From positions 1-64,000 of the forward strand of contig DAMBHY010000013.1 of assembly GCA_032068765.1 (NCBI GenBank): a stretch of 64,000 nucleotides of DNA, in the 5' to 3' direction. The position numbers and the translations under genes were made by a program. The DNA is from DAMBHY01 sp032068765. Its GTDB lineage: Bacteria; Bacteroidota; Bacteroidia; Bacteroidales; Dysgonomonadaceae. Below are positions 51,901-60,135 of this stretch, piece by piece (positions within the stretch are counted from its first letter, which is position 1; each line of letters starts with the position of its first letter). A model generated the notes under the pieces. The model was not told the DNA's origin. It made no database searches and saw only the letters and a program-made list of their open reading frames with translations.

Positions 51901-52941
51901 ATGAAAAAAGGTAACAAATACGGTACCCACCGTGTGTTAGAACCAAAAGGCGTTCTGCCACAACCAGCCAACAAGATTGACAACAACATGGACGAAATCT
52001 ACGACAACGAGATTTTGATCGATGTTCAAACACTTAACATTGACTCTGCTTCGTTCACCGACATCGAGGCGAGAGCTGGCGGCGACCATGAAAAAATAAA
52101 AGAAATCATGTTCGACATCGTGGCAAAACAGGGAAAACACCGCAACCCATGGACCGGTTCGGGCGGTATGTTGCTCGGAACCGTGGAAAAAATCGGCGAC
52201 GCGCTGAAAGGTAAAATCGATTTGAAGGAAGGCGATAAAATCGCAACACTTGTTTCTCTTTCTTTGACTCCATTGAGAATTGACAAAATAAAAGAAATCC
52301 GTGCAGACGTTGACCAAGTGGATATAGAAGGAAAAGCTATCCTTTTCGAAAGCGGAATCTACGCTAAAATTCCTTCTGACCTTCCTGAAAAGCTTGCTTT
52401 GTCTGCTTTGGACGTTGCCGGAGCTCCTGCTCAAACAGCTAAGCTTGTAAAACCTGGTGACACAGTAGTTATTATCGGTGCAGGTGGAAAATCCGGAATG
52501 CTTTGCTGCTACGAAGCAAAAAAACGTGCAGGAATTACAGGAAAAGTTATCGGTATCACTCACTCACAAAAAAGTACCGACCGTCTTGTAAGCCTTGGTT
52601 TCTGCGATCATGTATTTTCTGCTGATGCTACACAACCTGTTGCTGTTCTCGAAAAAATAGAAGAATTGACAAACGGACAACTTGCCGATGTAACTATCAA
52701 CAACGTAAACATTCCCGACACAGAAATGACCAGTATCCTTATTACTAAAGATACCGGTCTGGTTTACTTCTTCTCTATGGCTACAAGCTTTACAAAAGCT
52801 GCTTTAGGAGCTGAAGGTGTAGGTAGTGATGTGACAATGATTGTTGGTAATGGATATACCAAAGGTCATGCCGAAATTACTCTTCAGGAATTGCGTGAAA
52901 GCGAAGCTCTAAGAAAGATATTTACTGAACTATACGCATAA
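51901..52941 (+). CDS. kdd: L-erythro-3,5-diaminohexanoate dehydrogenase, copy 1
   Basis: NAD(P)-dependent oxidative deamination of 3,5-diaminohexanoate to 5-amino-3-oxohexanoate. The 346-residue medium-chain-type enzyme begins KYGTHRVLEPKGVLPQPA, has GSGGMLLGTVEKIG, a Rossmann motif VVIIGAGGKSGMLCC (about 188-202) and the highly conserved YFFSMATSFTKAALGAEGVG. This is the better-conserved or canonical-looking copy; copy 2 follows 4 bp later. Confidence 0.93.
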   Translation: MKKGNKYGTHRVLEPKGVLPQPANKIDNNMDEIYDNEILIDVQTLNIDSASFTDIEARAGGDHEKIKEIMFDIVAKQGKHRNPWTGSGGMLLGTVEKIGDALKGKIDLKEGDKIATLVSLSLTPLRIDKIKEIRADVDQVDIEGKAILFESGIYAKIPSDLPEKLALSALDVAGAPAQTAKLVKPGDTVVIIGAGGKSGMLCCYEAKKRAGITGKVIGITHSQKSTDRLVSLGFCDHVFSADATQPVAVLEKIEELTNGQLADVTINNVNIPDTEMTSILITKDTGLVYFFSMATSFTKAALGAEGVGSDVTMIVGNGYTKGHAEITLQELRESEALRKIFTELYA

Positions 52942-52945
52942 TCGG

Positions 52946-53983
52946 ATGATAAAAGAAGGGTGCAGATACGGTACACACAGAGTTATTTCACCGAAAGGAA
53001 CCTTGCCTCAGCCCGCTCAAAAGCTTGATAACACCATGGAAATCTTCGACAACGAAGTGTTGATTGAAGTTTCCACGCTTAATATTGATTCCGCCTCATA
53101 TACGCAAATCAAACAGGCGTGTAATTCAGATGCCAAGAAGATGAAACAAATGATTTTGGACATCGTTGCCGAACGGGGGAAAATGCAAAACCCCGTCACC
53201 GGCTCCGGCGGAATGCTTATCGGAACAGTTAAAGAAATAGGAGAAAAATTCCCCAATAATAAACTGAAAGTTGGAGACAAAGTAGCAACTTTGGTATCGT
53301 TGTCTTTAACTCCGTTGAAAATTAAGGAAATCAAAAATCTTTCTCCCGATTCCGACCAGGTGGAAGTGGATGCAGAAGCTATCTTGTTCGAAAGCGGTTT
53401 ATTTGCCGTATTGCCTGAAGATATTCCAGAGCATTTAGCTTTAGCAGCTCTTGACGTAGCGGGAGCTCCCGCTCAGGTGGATCGACTCGTTACCGAAGGC
53501 GATATTGTATGTATCATAGGCGGAGGTGGAAAATCAGGTATTCTATGCTGCTATCAGGCAATGCAAAATGCGGGCGCTACCGGAAAAGTGATTGTAGTAG
53601 AATTTTCGGAAGAAAATGCAAGACGCGTCAGAGAAATGGAACTGGCTACCGAAGTTATTGTTGCCGATGCTACCAATGTGATGGATGTTTACCACAAAGT
53701 GATGAATATTACAGGCGGTAGAGGATGCGACGTCACTATTAACAACGTGAATGTGCCTTCTACCGAGATGACTTCTATTCTGATTACCAAAGGTCAGGGC
53801 TGTGTATATTTCTTTTCTATGGCTACCAGCTTTACTAAAGCTGCTTTGGGCGCCGAAGGCGTTGGTAAGGACATCAACTTGATTGTAGGCAATGGTTATG
53901 CAAGAGGTCATGCTAACCTCACCCTCAATATTATTCGTGAATCTAAAGCAATCAGAGAGCTTTTTGAAAAACTTTATGTATAA
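52946..53983 (+). CDS. L-erythro-3,5-diaminohexanoate dehydrogenase, copy 2
   Basis: A 345-residue tandem paralogue of the preceding gene, well over half identical by eye. It shares YGTHRV, GSGGMLIGTV, LESGLF-type segments, VNVPSTEMTSILITKGQG and the YFFSMATSFTKAALGAEGVG block. The nucleotide motif is IIGGGGKSGILCC, with GGG in place of GAG. The acidic residue and basic residues after the second strand differ (VVEFSEEN versus ITHSQKS), which could alter NAD/NADP preference. Whether it duplicates the kdd reaction, forms a hetero-oligomer or has another substrate is unknown. Confidence 0.85.
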   Translation: MIKEGCRYGTHRVISPKGTLPQPAQKLDNTMEIFDNEVLIEVSTLNIDSASYTQIKQACNSDAKKMKQMILDIVAERGKMQNPVTGSGGMLIGTVKEIGEKFPNNKLKVGDKVATLVSLSLTPLKIKEIKNLSPDSDQVEVDAEAILFESGLFAVLPEDIPEHLALAALDVAGAPAQVDRLVTEGDIVCIIGGGGKSGILCCYQAMQNAGATGKVIVVEFSEENARRVREMELATEVIVADATNVMDVYHKVMNITGGRGCDVTINNVNVPSTEMTSILITKGQGCVYFFSMATSFTKAALGAEGVGKDINLIVGNGYARGHANLTLNIIRESKAIRELFEKLYV

Positions 53984-53987
53984 AATT

Positions 53988-55229
53988 ATGAAAGAATCCA
54001 GAAGAAAACAGTTTTTTTCTGATGTTCCCGATGAGCAATGGAACGATTGGAAATGGCAGGTACAAAACCGCATTGAAACACTTGAAGACTTAAAGAAATA
54101 TATCTCGTTGACACCAGAAGAAGAAGACGGCGTGCGTGAATCTTTGAAGACCATTCGTATGGCAATTACACCATACTATTTGAGTCTCATCGACCCTAAT
54201 GATCCGCACGATCCAATTCGTAAGCAATCTATTCCTACTGCCAACGAACTTTACATCAGTCCTTCGGACTTGGAAGATCCGTTGCACGAAGACAGTGATT
54301 CTCCGGTTCCAGGTTTGACTCACCGTTATCCTGATCGTGTTCTTTTCCTTATCACTGACATGTGTTCGATGTACTGCCGTCATTGTACACGCAGACGCTT
54401 CGCAGGTCAGAAAGATGCAGCTTCTCCGATCGAACGCATAGACAAGGCAATCGAATACATTGCTAAAACGCCACAGGTCCGCGACGTATTGCTCTCTGGA
54501 GGTGACGCACTTTTGCTCAGCGATGATCGCATAGAATATATTTTGAAGAAATTGCGCGAAATTCCTCACGTGGAAATTATCCGTTTTGGTTCCCGCACTC
54601 CTGTAGTGATGCCTCAACGTATAACCGATGACTTGGTAAATATGATGAAGAAATATCACCCAATCTGGTTAAATACGCACTTTAATCATCCGAACGAAAT
54701 AACAGCCGAATCATCAGAAGCTTGTGCTAAATTAGCTAACGCAGGCGTTCCTTTGGGTAATCAATCAGTACTTTTGCGAGGCATTAACGATTGCACATAT
54801 GTGATGAAAGAATTGGTACATGCGCTGGTGAAAATTCGCGTTCGTCCATATTACATATATGTTTGCGATCAGTCAATGGGTATAAGCCACTTCCGCACTC
54901 CGGTTTCAAAAGGTATTGAGATCATCGAAAACCTTCGCGGACATACTTCTGGTTATGCTGTTCCAACTTTTGTAGTGGACGCTCCGGGCGGCGGCGGAAA
55001 AATTCCTGTAATGCCAACGTATCTGATTTCTCAATCTCCAAATCGAGTGGTTGTACGTAATTACGAAGGTGTTATCAGTACTTATACTGAACCAACCGAC
55101 TACGTAGAAGATTGCCACTGTCCGGAATGCACCAAAAAGAAAAAAGAAGGTGTAGCAGCATTGCTTGGAGGCGAAAAATTGTCTATAGAGCCGAAAGAAT
55201 TGACTCGTCACGAACGTAATAAACACTAG
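53988..55229 (+). CDS. kamA: L-lysine 2,3-aminomutase
   Basis: A radical SAM, PLP-dependent enzyme converting L-lysine to L-beta-lysine, the first step of the pathway. The 413-residue protein begins MKESRRKQFFSDV (start at 53988; longer frames overlap kdd copy 2). The cluster motif is CSMYCRHC (about 126-133), GGDALLLSD is the SAM-related segment, and VVDAPGGGGKIPV holds the PLP lysine. The C-terminal Cys pair CHCPEC (zinc site) is present, typical of the clostridial-type enzyme rather than EpmB, which lacks it. Confidence 0.96.
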   Translation: MKESRRKQFFSDVPDEQWNDWKWQVQNRIETLEDLKKYISLTPEEEDGVRESLKTIRMAITPYYLSLIDPNDPHDPIRKQSIPTANELYISPSDLEDPLHEDSDSPVPGLTHRYPDRVLFLITDMCSMYCRHCTRRRFAGQKDAASPIERIDKAIEYIAKTPQVRDVLLSGGDALLLSDDRIEYILKKLREIPHVEIIRFGSRTPVVMPQRITDDLVNMMKKYHPIWLNTHFNHPNEITAESSEACAKLANAGVPLGNQSVLLRGINDCTYVMKELVHALVKIRVRPYYIYVCDQSMGISHFRTPVSKGIEIIENLRGHTSGYAVPTFVVDAPGGGGKIPVMPTYLISQSPNRVVVRNYEGVISTYTEPTDYVEDCHCPECTKKKKEGVAALLGGEKLSIEPKELTRHERNKH

Positions 55230-55231
55230 AA

Positions 55232-56236
55232 TTGCCTTTTATCCAAGACATATTAAAATATAAAAGTGTTTCTGTTGTTGGACTAGAAAAAAATACCGGC
55301 AAAACGGAAACACTTAACTATATTTTAAGAAGACTAGATAAAGAAGACGTAAATGTTGCTATTACTTCTATTGGTGTCGATGGCGAGCAAGTAGATAGTG
55401 TAACAAACACTCCGAAACCTGAAATATTTGTTCCTGAAGGAACAGTTTTCGTGACGTCTCACCAGCACTATAGCAGGAAAAAATTATTTGCTGATATATT
55501 GGACGTTAGTGAAAGTTCAACTGCCTTGGGCAGATTAATTACCGCACGTGCTTTATGCGACGGAAAAGTTTTACTTTCAGGTCCGCCAAGTACTGGAGGA
55601 ATCAAAGAGTTGGTTCAATCCATGAATAATTACAATGTGAAAACTACTATCGTGGATGGTGCGCTATCCCGCATGAGTCTGGCTTCACCCACGGTGACAG
55701 ATGCGATGATTTTAGCAACTGGAGCGACTATTTCGGCAAATATGCCGCAATTGGTTCGAAAGATGGTTTTTACAAAAAGATTGATTGAGTTAAACAGAGT
55801 TCCAGACACTTTAGCAGATAAATTGGAGACGATTAAAAAAGGACTTTGGGCCGTAGGTGACGATGAGGAACTGTACGATGTGAAAATTCCTTCCGTTTTT
55901 TTATTGGAGAAGCATAAAGAGGAATTGTTCAGATATGGCAATCGGATTTATGTTTCCGGTGCGGTAAGTTCGCAACTTTTACAATTTCTGCGGATGCAGA
56001 ATAAAAATGTGGAACTGATAATTCAAGATTTCACAAAAATTTTTGCTTCGCAGGAAGAATATGAGAGTTTCGTTAGACGCGACAATTCTATAAAAGTAGT
56101 TTATAATACTAAACTGATTGCGATTACTGTTAATCCTACTTCGCCTACGGGATTCTCGTTTGATTCAGAAACGCTCTGTAGTGAGTTGAGTAACGCGTTG
56201 AAGATCCCGGTTTACGATGTAAAAAAATTAAATTGA
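55232..56236 (+). CDS. kamB: KamB, P-loop protein of the lysine aminomutase cluster
   Basis: A 334-residue protein always found beside kamC-kamD-kamE in known lysine-fermentation clusters; the function is not established. The P-loop GLEKNTGKTETLNY (about 17-30) is intact, followed by TSIGVDGEQVDS (a likely switch or Walker-like Asp region). Later blocks are KVLLSGPPSTGGIKELV and DGALSRMSLASPTVTDAMILATGATIS. It begins with TTG at 55232, 2 bp after kamA, and there is no in-frame ATG to compete. A role in activating or reactivating the B12-dependent mutase together with KamC has been suggested from context. Confidence 0.87.
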   Translation: MPFIQDILKYKSVSVVGLEKNTGKTETLNYILRRLDKEDVNVAITSIGVDGEQVDSVTNTPKPEIFVPEGTVFVTSHQHYSRKKLFADILDVSESSTALGRLITARALCDGKVLLSGPPSTGGIKELVQSMNNYNVKTTIVDGALSRMSLASPTVTDAMILATGATISANMPQLVRKMVFTKRLIELNRVPDTLADKLETIKKGLWAVGDDEELYDVKIPSVFLLEKHKEELFRYGNRIYVSGAVSSQLLQFLRMQNKNVELIIQDFTKIFASQEEYESFVRRDNSIKVVYNTKLIAITVNPTSPTGFSFDSETLCSELSNALKIPVYDVKKLN

Positions 56237-56247
56237 TAACATACAAA

Positions 56248-57627
56248 ATGCTGTTAAAACAAGCCATAGGAGAAGTTAGCGGATTGAAATTTATAATTGA
56301 TTCGTTGAATATTCGTTCTTCCGCAGGAAAAAGGTATCTCATGGCTACGCCCCTTAAGACAAGTAAAGAAGAATTGGAGTCGATTTACAACCAGAATCAG
56401 CAGCTATTTTGCATTTGGAGCAACGAAAAAAATAAAAATACTTTTTCGTTGTTAGAAATGAAGATTGCCCAGTTGCGTGACATTCATACTACGTTGAAAT
56501 TGCTGGAAAAGGGTCATGTTTTGGATGATATCGGTTTATTTGAGGTTAAGCACTTTGCCATCTTAGCAGAGTCTATAAATGAATTTCTAAAGCAATTGGA
56601 AATTGTGAGTTTCAATATTCCTAATCTGAATAATGCAATTTCTATCCTCGACCCGGAAGGCAAAAAGATTCCGCATTTTCATATTTATGATGCTTATTCC
56701 GAAGAATTAGCTGAAAAACGCTTACAAATAAAAATTGCTAAGGATATTGAAAAAGAAGGGATCCGTTTGGAGGCAGAATCATTGGAAGATAAATGTAGGA
56801 AAGAACTTTCGCATCAACTTCAACCTTTTGCAAAAAAATTACATTTGGCATTGAATGAAATTGCGCGTTTGGATGTGGAGTTGGCGAAAGTTGAACTTAC
56901 AAGCATACTTGAACTTTCAAGACCAGAAATTTCAAAGGGTGCAACCCGCCTCGAGAAGATATTTAATCCGTCCATAGAGAATTTTCTCCATAAAAAAGGA
57001 AAAGCTTTTCAGCGCATTGATATTGAGATACCTCAAAATCCCACACTTATTACGGGCGCTAATATGGCTGGAAAAAGCGTATTGCTGAAGACAGTCGCGT
57101 TAATTCAATACATGACGCAATTCGGGTTTTTCGTCCCCGCCGCTTCCGCAGAGGTAATGCTTGTGGATAAAGTCATTTTTTCTATCGGAGATGGACAGGA
57201 CGAAATGAACGGACTTTCCTCTTACAGTTCAGAAATGCTGCGGCTTAACGAAATGGTGGCAAGCATAAAAAGAGGGGAAAAACCGCTCGTTTTAATTGAC
57301 GAACTGGCGCGTACAACCAATCCGATTGAAGGAAAAGCGATTGTTTGTGGTATGGTGGATTATCTGAATGAAAATAACGTTTCGTCCCTTATTACAACGC
57401 ATTACGCAATAGATATTCCCTGCCGAAAATTGCGTGTAAAAGGCTTTAGAGAAAAAGGGAACGAAAAAATAACTAGCAAAAATATCAACGATTACATTGA
57501 CTATTCTCTTGAAGAAACTCATGAAAATGAAGTTCCTAACGAGGCACTTCATATCGCCGAAATTATCGGAATTGACCAAGAACTTGTCGGAGTAATGAAA
57601 AACTATTTTCATGCTCAACAAAATTGA
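56248..57627 (+). CDS. kamC: KamC, MutS-like ATPase of the lysine aminomutase cluster
   Basis: A 459-residue protein with a MutS-type core and C-terminal ABC ATPase but no mismatch-recognition domain. The Walker A is ITGANMAGKSVLLKTVALI (about 267-285), the signature region DGQDEMNGLSSYSSEM and Walker B VLIDELARTTNP. The start may also be TTG at 56233, overlapping the kamB stop. Context with kamD/E, and lack of the DNA-binding parts of MutS1, argue against a role in mismatch repair and for a chaperone-like role on KamDE. It is 21 bp from kamD. Confidence 0.87.
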   Translation: MLLKQAIGEVSGLKFIIDSLNIRSSAGKRYLMATPLKTSKEELESIYNQNQQLFCIWSNEKNKNTFSLLEMKIAQLRDIHTTLKLLEKGHVLDDIGLFEVKHFAILAESINEFLKQLEIVSFNIPNLNNAISILDPEGKKIPHFHIYDAYSEELAEKRLQIKIAKDIEKEGIRLEAESLEDKCRKELSHQLQPFAKKLHLALNEIARLDVELAKVELTSILELSRPEISKGATRLEKIFNPSIENFLHKKGKAFQRIDIEIPQNPTLITGANMAGKSVLLKTVALIQYMTQFGFFVPAASAEVMLVDKVIFSIGDGQDEMNGLSSYSSEMLRLNEMVASIKRGEKPLVLIDELARTTNPIEGKAIVCGMVDYLNENNVSSLITTHYAIDIPCRKLRVKGFREKGNEKITSKNINDYIDYSLEETHENEVPNEALHIAEIIGIDQELVGVMKNYFHAQQN

Positions 57628-57648
57628 ATCAAAATAATAAAAAAGTAT

Positions 57649-59199
57649 ATGCAAAGTAAAATAGGAATTGATTTTGAAAAAGTAGAATATGCCCGCGGCA
57701 TTGCCAAACACATTGCAGGCGAGGTGCAATCTTTTGTTGACAATTACACCACCGTGGCGGTGGAACGCACATTGTGCCGTTTGATCGGAATTGATGGAGT
57801 TGATGTTGACGCTGTTCCATTGCCAAATGTCGTTGTGGAAAGTCTGCGCGAAAAAGGCGGATTGGAAAATGGAGTATTGTTTTACATCGCCAATGCGATG
57901 AGTGAAACTGGTCTTTCGCCACAGCAAATTGCGGAAAAAGTAGCTTCAGAGAATCTTGACATTACCTCTTTCCCATTTCATTCATCTGAAGAAGTTGCCA
58001 AAGTACTACAGAATGTGGTCCGTGAAAACATCGAAATTATTAAAACGAGAACTCAAAAACGCAATCATTATTTACAAACTATTGGCGAAGGAAACAAACC
58101 ATATTTGTATGTAATAGTTGCTACTGGAAATATCTACGAAGATGTTGTGCAGGCCCAAGCCGCTGCACGTCAAGGAGCTGATATCATCGCCGTTATTCGT
58201 ACTACAGGACAAAGTTTGTTGGACTATGTTCCTTACGGTGCAACAACTGAAGGTTTCGGTGGAACATTTGCTACGCAAGAAAACTTCAGAATCATGCGAA
58301 ATGCATTGGATGAGGTAGGCGAAGAAGTAGGCAGATATATTCGTTTGTGTAATTACTGTTCAGGATTGTGTATGCCCGAAATCGCGGCTATGGGAGCATT
58401 AGAAGGACTAGATGTAATGTTGAATGACGCTTTGTATGGCATTCTTTTTCGCGACATCAATATGCAACGTACGCTGATTGATCAATTTATGTCACGTGTC
58501 ATCAACGGATTTGCGGGAGTTATCATCAATACAGGAGAAGACAATTATCTCACGACGGCAGACGCGGTCGAGGAAGCGCATACTGTTTTGGCATCAGATT
58601 TAATCAATGAACAACTCGCTTTGCTGGCAGGACTTCCCGAGGAACAAATGGGATTGGGACATGCTTTCGAGATGGATCCTGAATTGGAGAACGGATTTTT
58701 GTACGAATTAGCACAAGCGCAAATGACACGCGAAATCTTCCCCAAAGCGCCACTAAAATATATGCCTCCAACGAAATTTATGACCGGAAATATTTTCCGA
58801 GGACATTTGCAGGATGCATTATTTAACATGATTGGTATTTGGACACATCAAGGTCTTCAATTGTTAGGAATGCCTACCGAAGCCATCCATACGCCGTTTA
58901 TGAGTGATCGTTATTTATCTATCGAAAATGCTAAATATATTTTCAACAACATGAAATCTATAGGCGACGAAATGGAGTTCACGAAAGATGGTATCATGCA
59001 AACGCGTGCGAAAGAAGTATTGAATAACACTATTCATTTGTTGGAACAAATTAAGCAGGAAGGTCTTTTCACTGCTCTTGAAAAAGGAATTTTTGGTGGT
59101 GTAAAACGTCCGAAAGATGGTGGAAAAGGATTGAAAGGAGTGTCTCTGAAAGGACTGCATTATTACAATCCATTTATAGACTTAATGCTTAACAGATAA
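57649..59199 (+). CDS. kamD: Lysine 5,6-aminomutase, alpha subunit
   Basis: The large subunit of the adenosylcobalamin- and PLP-dependent mutase that turns beta-lysine into 3,5-diaminohexanoate. The 516-residue protein forms the barrel: IGIDFEKVEYARGIAKHIAG at the start, then IVATGNIYEDVVQAQAAARQGADI, VIRTTGQSLLDYVPYGATTEG, a Cys-rich NYCSGLCMPEIAAMGALEG and MPTEAIHTPFMSDRYL. Length and blocks match the fusobacterial and clostridial enzyme. Its partner subunit follows after 69 bp. Confidence 0.96.
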   Translation: MQSKIGIDFEKVEYARGIAKHIAGEVQSFVDNYTTVAVERTLCRLIGIDGVDVDAVPLPNVVVESLREKGGLENGVLFYIANAMSETGLSPQQIAEKVASENLDITSFPFHSSEEVAKVLQNVVRENIEIIKTRTQKRNHYLQTIGEGNKPYLYVIVATGNIYEDVVQAQAAARQGADIIAVIRTTGQSLLDYVPYGATTEGFGGTFATQENFRIMRNALDEVGEEVGRYIRLCNYCSGLCMPEIAAMGALEGLDVMLNDALYGILFRDINMQRTLIDQFMSRVINGFAGVIINTGEDNYLTTADAVEEAHTVLASDLINEQLALLAGLPEEQMGLGHAFEMDPELENGFLYELAQAQMTREIFPKAPLKYMPPTKFMTGNIFRGHLQDALFNMIGIWTHQGLQLLGMPTEAIHTPFMSDRYLSIENAKYIFNNMKSIGDEMEFTKDGIMQTRAKEVLNNTIHLLEQIKQEGLFTALEKGIFGGVKRPKDGGKGLKGVSLKGLHYYNPFIDLMLNR

Positions 59200-59268
59200 T
59201 AATCATAAATTATATTGGGAAGGTAACTACAATTTCAAAATTCCCAAATCTAAAATCCAAAATATATT

Positions 59269-60057
59269 ATGAGTGGAGGTTTATATTCAACAGATAAAAA
59301 CGATTTTGATCAAACGCTTGATCTTAAAAAAATAAAGCCTTACGGCGACACGATGAACGATGGTAAAACGCAAATGAGTTTTACCCTTCCCGTTCCGGCA
59401 GGGGATGAAGCTGTCGAAGCTGCTAAACAGTTACTGAGACAAATGGGATTCGATAATCCTCAGATAGTTTTTCAAAAGGAATTGACAGAAGGATTTACAT
59501 TTTTCAACTGCTACGGAAGTTATGCAGGAAGCATTGATTACACCAAAATATATGTCCCTAAAGTGGAATCTACCAAGTGGGATATGCAGGAAACTGATGA
59601 TTTTGTAAAAGAAAATATCGGCAGAAAAATAATTGTAGTTGGCGCAAGTACCGGTACGGATGCGCACACGGTTGGTATTGACGCTATAATGAATATGAAG
59701 GGCTTTGCAGGACACTATGGTTTGGAACGCTATGAAATGTTTGAAGCTATAAATATGGGAAGCCAGGTTTTGAATGAAGAATTTATCGCTAAAGCTTTGG
59801 AAGTAAATGCGGACGCTTTGTTGGTTTCGCAAACAGTTACACAAAAAGATGTACACATTAAAAATATGGTGGAATTGGTAGAAATGCTGGAAGCGGAAGG
59901 TCTTCGCGACAAAATGATTTTGGCGTGCGGTGGTCCGCGTATTTCTCACGAATTAGCAAAAGAATTAGGTTATGACGCCGGTTTCGGTATGAATACTTAT
60001 GCCGATGACGTGGCATCTTTTATCGCTCAAGAATTAAATAGAAGAATCAATGAATAA
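59269..60057 (+). CDS. kamE: Lysine 5,6-aminomutase, beta subunit
   Basis: The 262-residue cobalamin-binding subunit. The B12 motif DxHxxG is seen as TDAHTVGID (about 127-135), preceded by KIIVVGAST, with the later GS/GG pieces of the Rossmann-like B12 domain (NMGSQV; ILACGGPRISHE). The N-terminal domain contributes the PLP-binding lysine. The C-terminus GFGMNTYADDVASFIAQEL closes the fold. It requires adenosylcobalamin, probably supplied by the PduO-type enzyme at 43422-43982. Confidence 0.96.
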   Translation: MSGGLYSTDKNDFDQTLDLKKIKPYGDTMNDGKTQMSFTLPVPAGDEAVEAAKQLLRQMGFDNPQIVFQKELTEGFTFFNCYGSYAGSIDYTKIYVPKVESTKWDMQETDDFVKENIGRKIIVVGASTGTDAHTVGIDAIMNMKGFAGHYGLERYEMFEAINMGSQVLNEEFIAKALEVNADALLVSQTVTQKDVHIKNMVELVEMLEAEGLRDKMILACGGPRISHELAKELGYDAGFGMNTYADDVASFIAQELNRRINE

Positions 60058-60135
60058 TTAGGATTTAGGTTTTAGAATTGGAATAAAACACATTCTTTTT
60101 TAGTAAATCGCAAATCTAAAATCGTTAATTTTAGT

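Noticed and set aside
56248..57627. DNA mismatch repair MutS
   Set aside because: The mismatch-recognition and connector domains are missing, the length is half that of MutS1, and it sits in the lysine aminomutase cluster.
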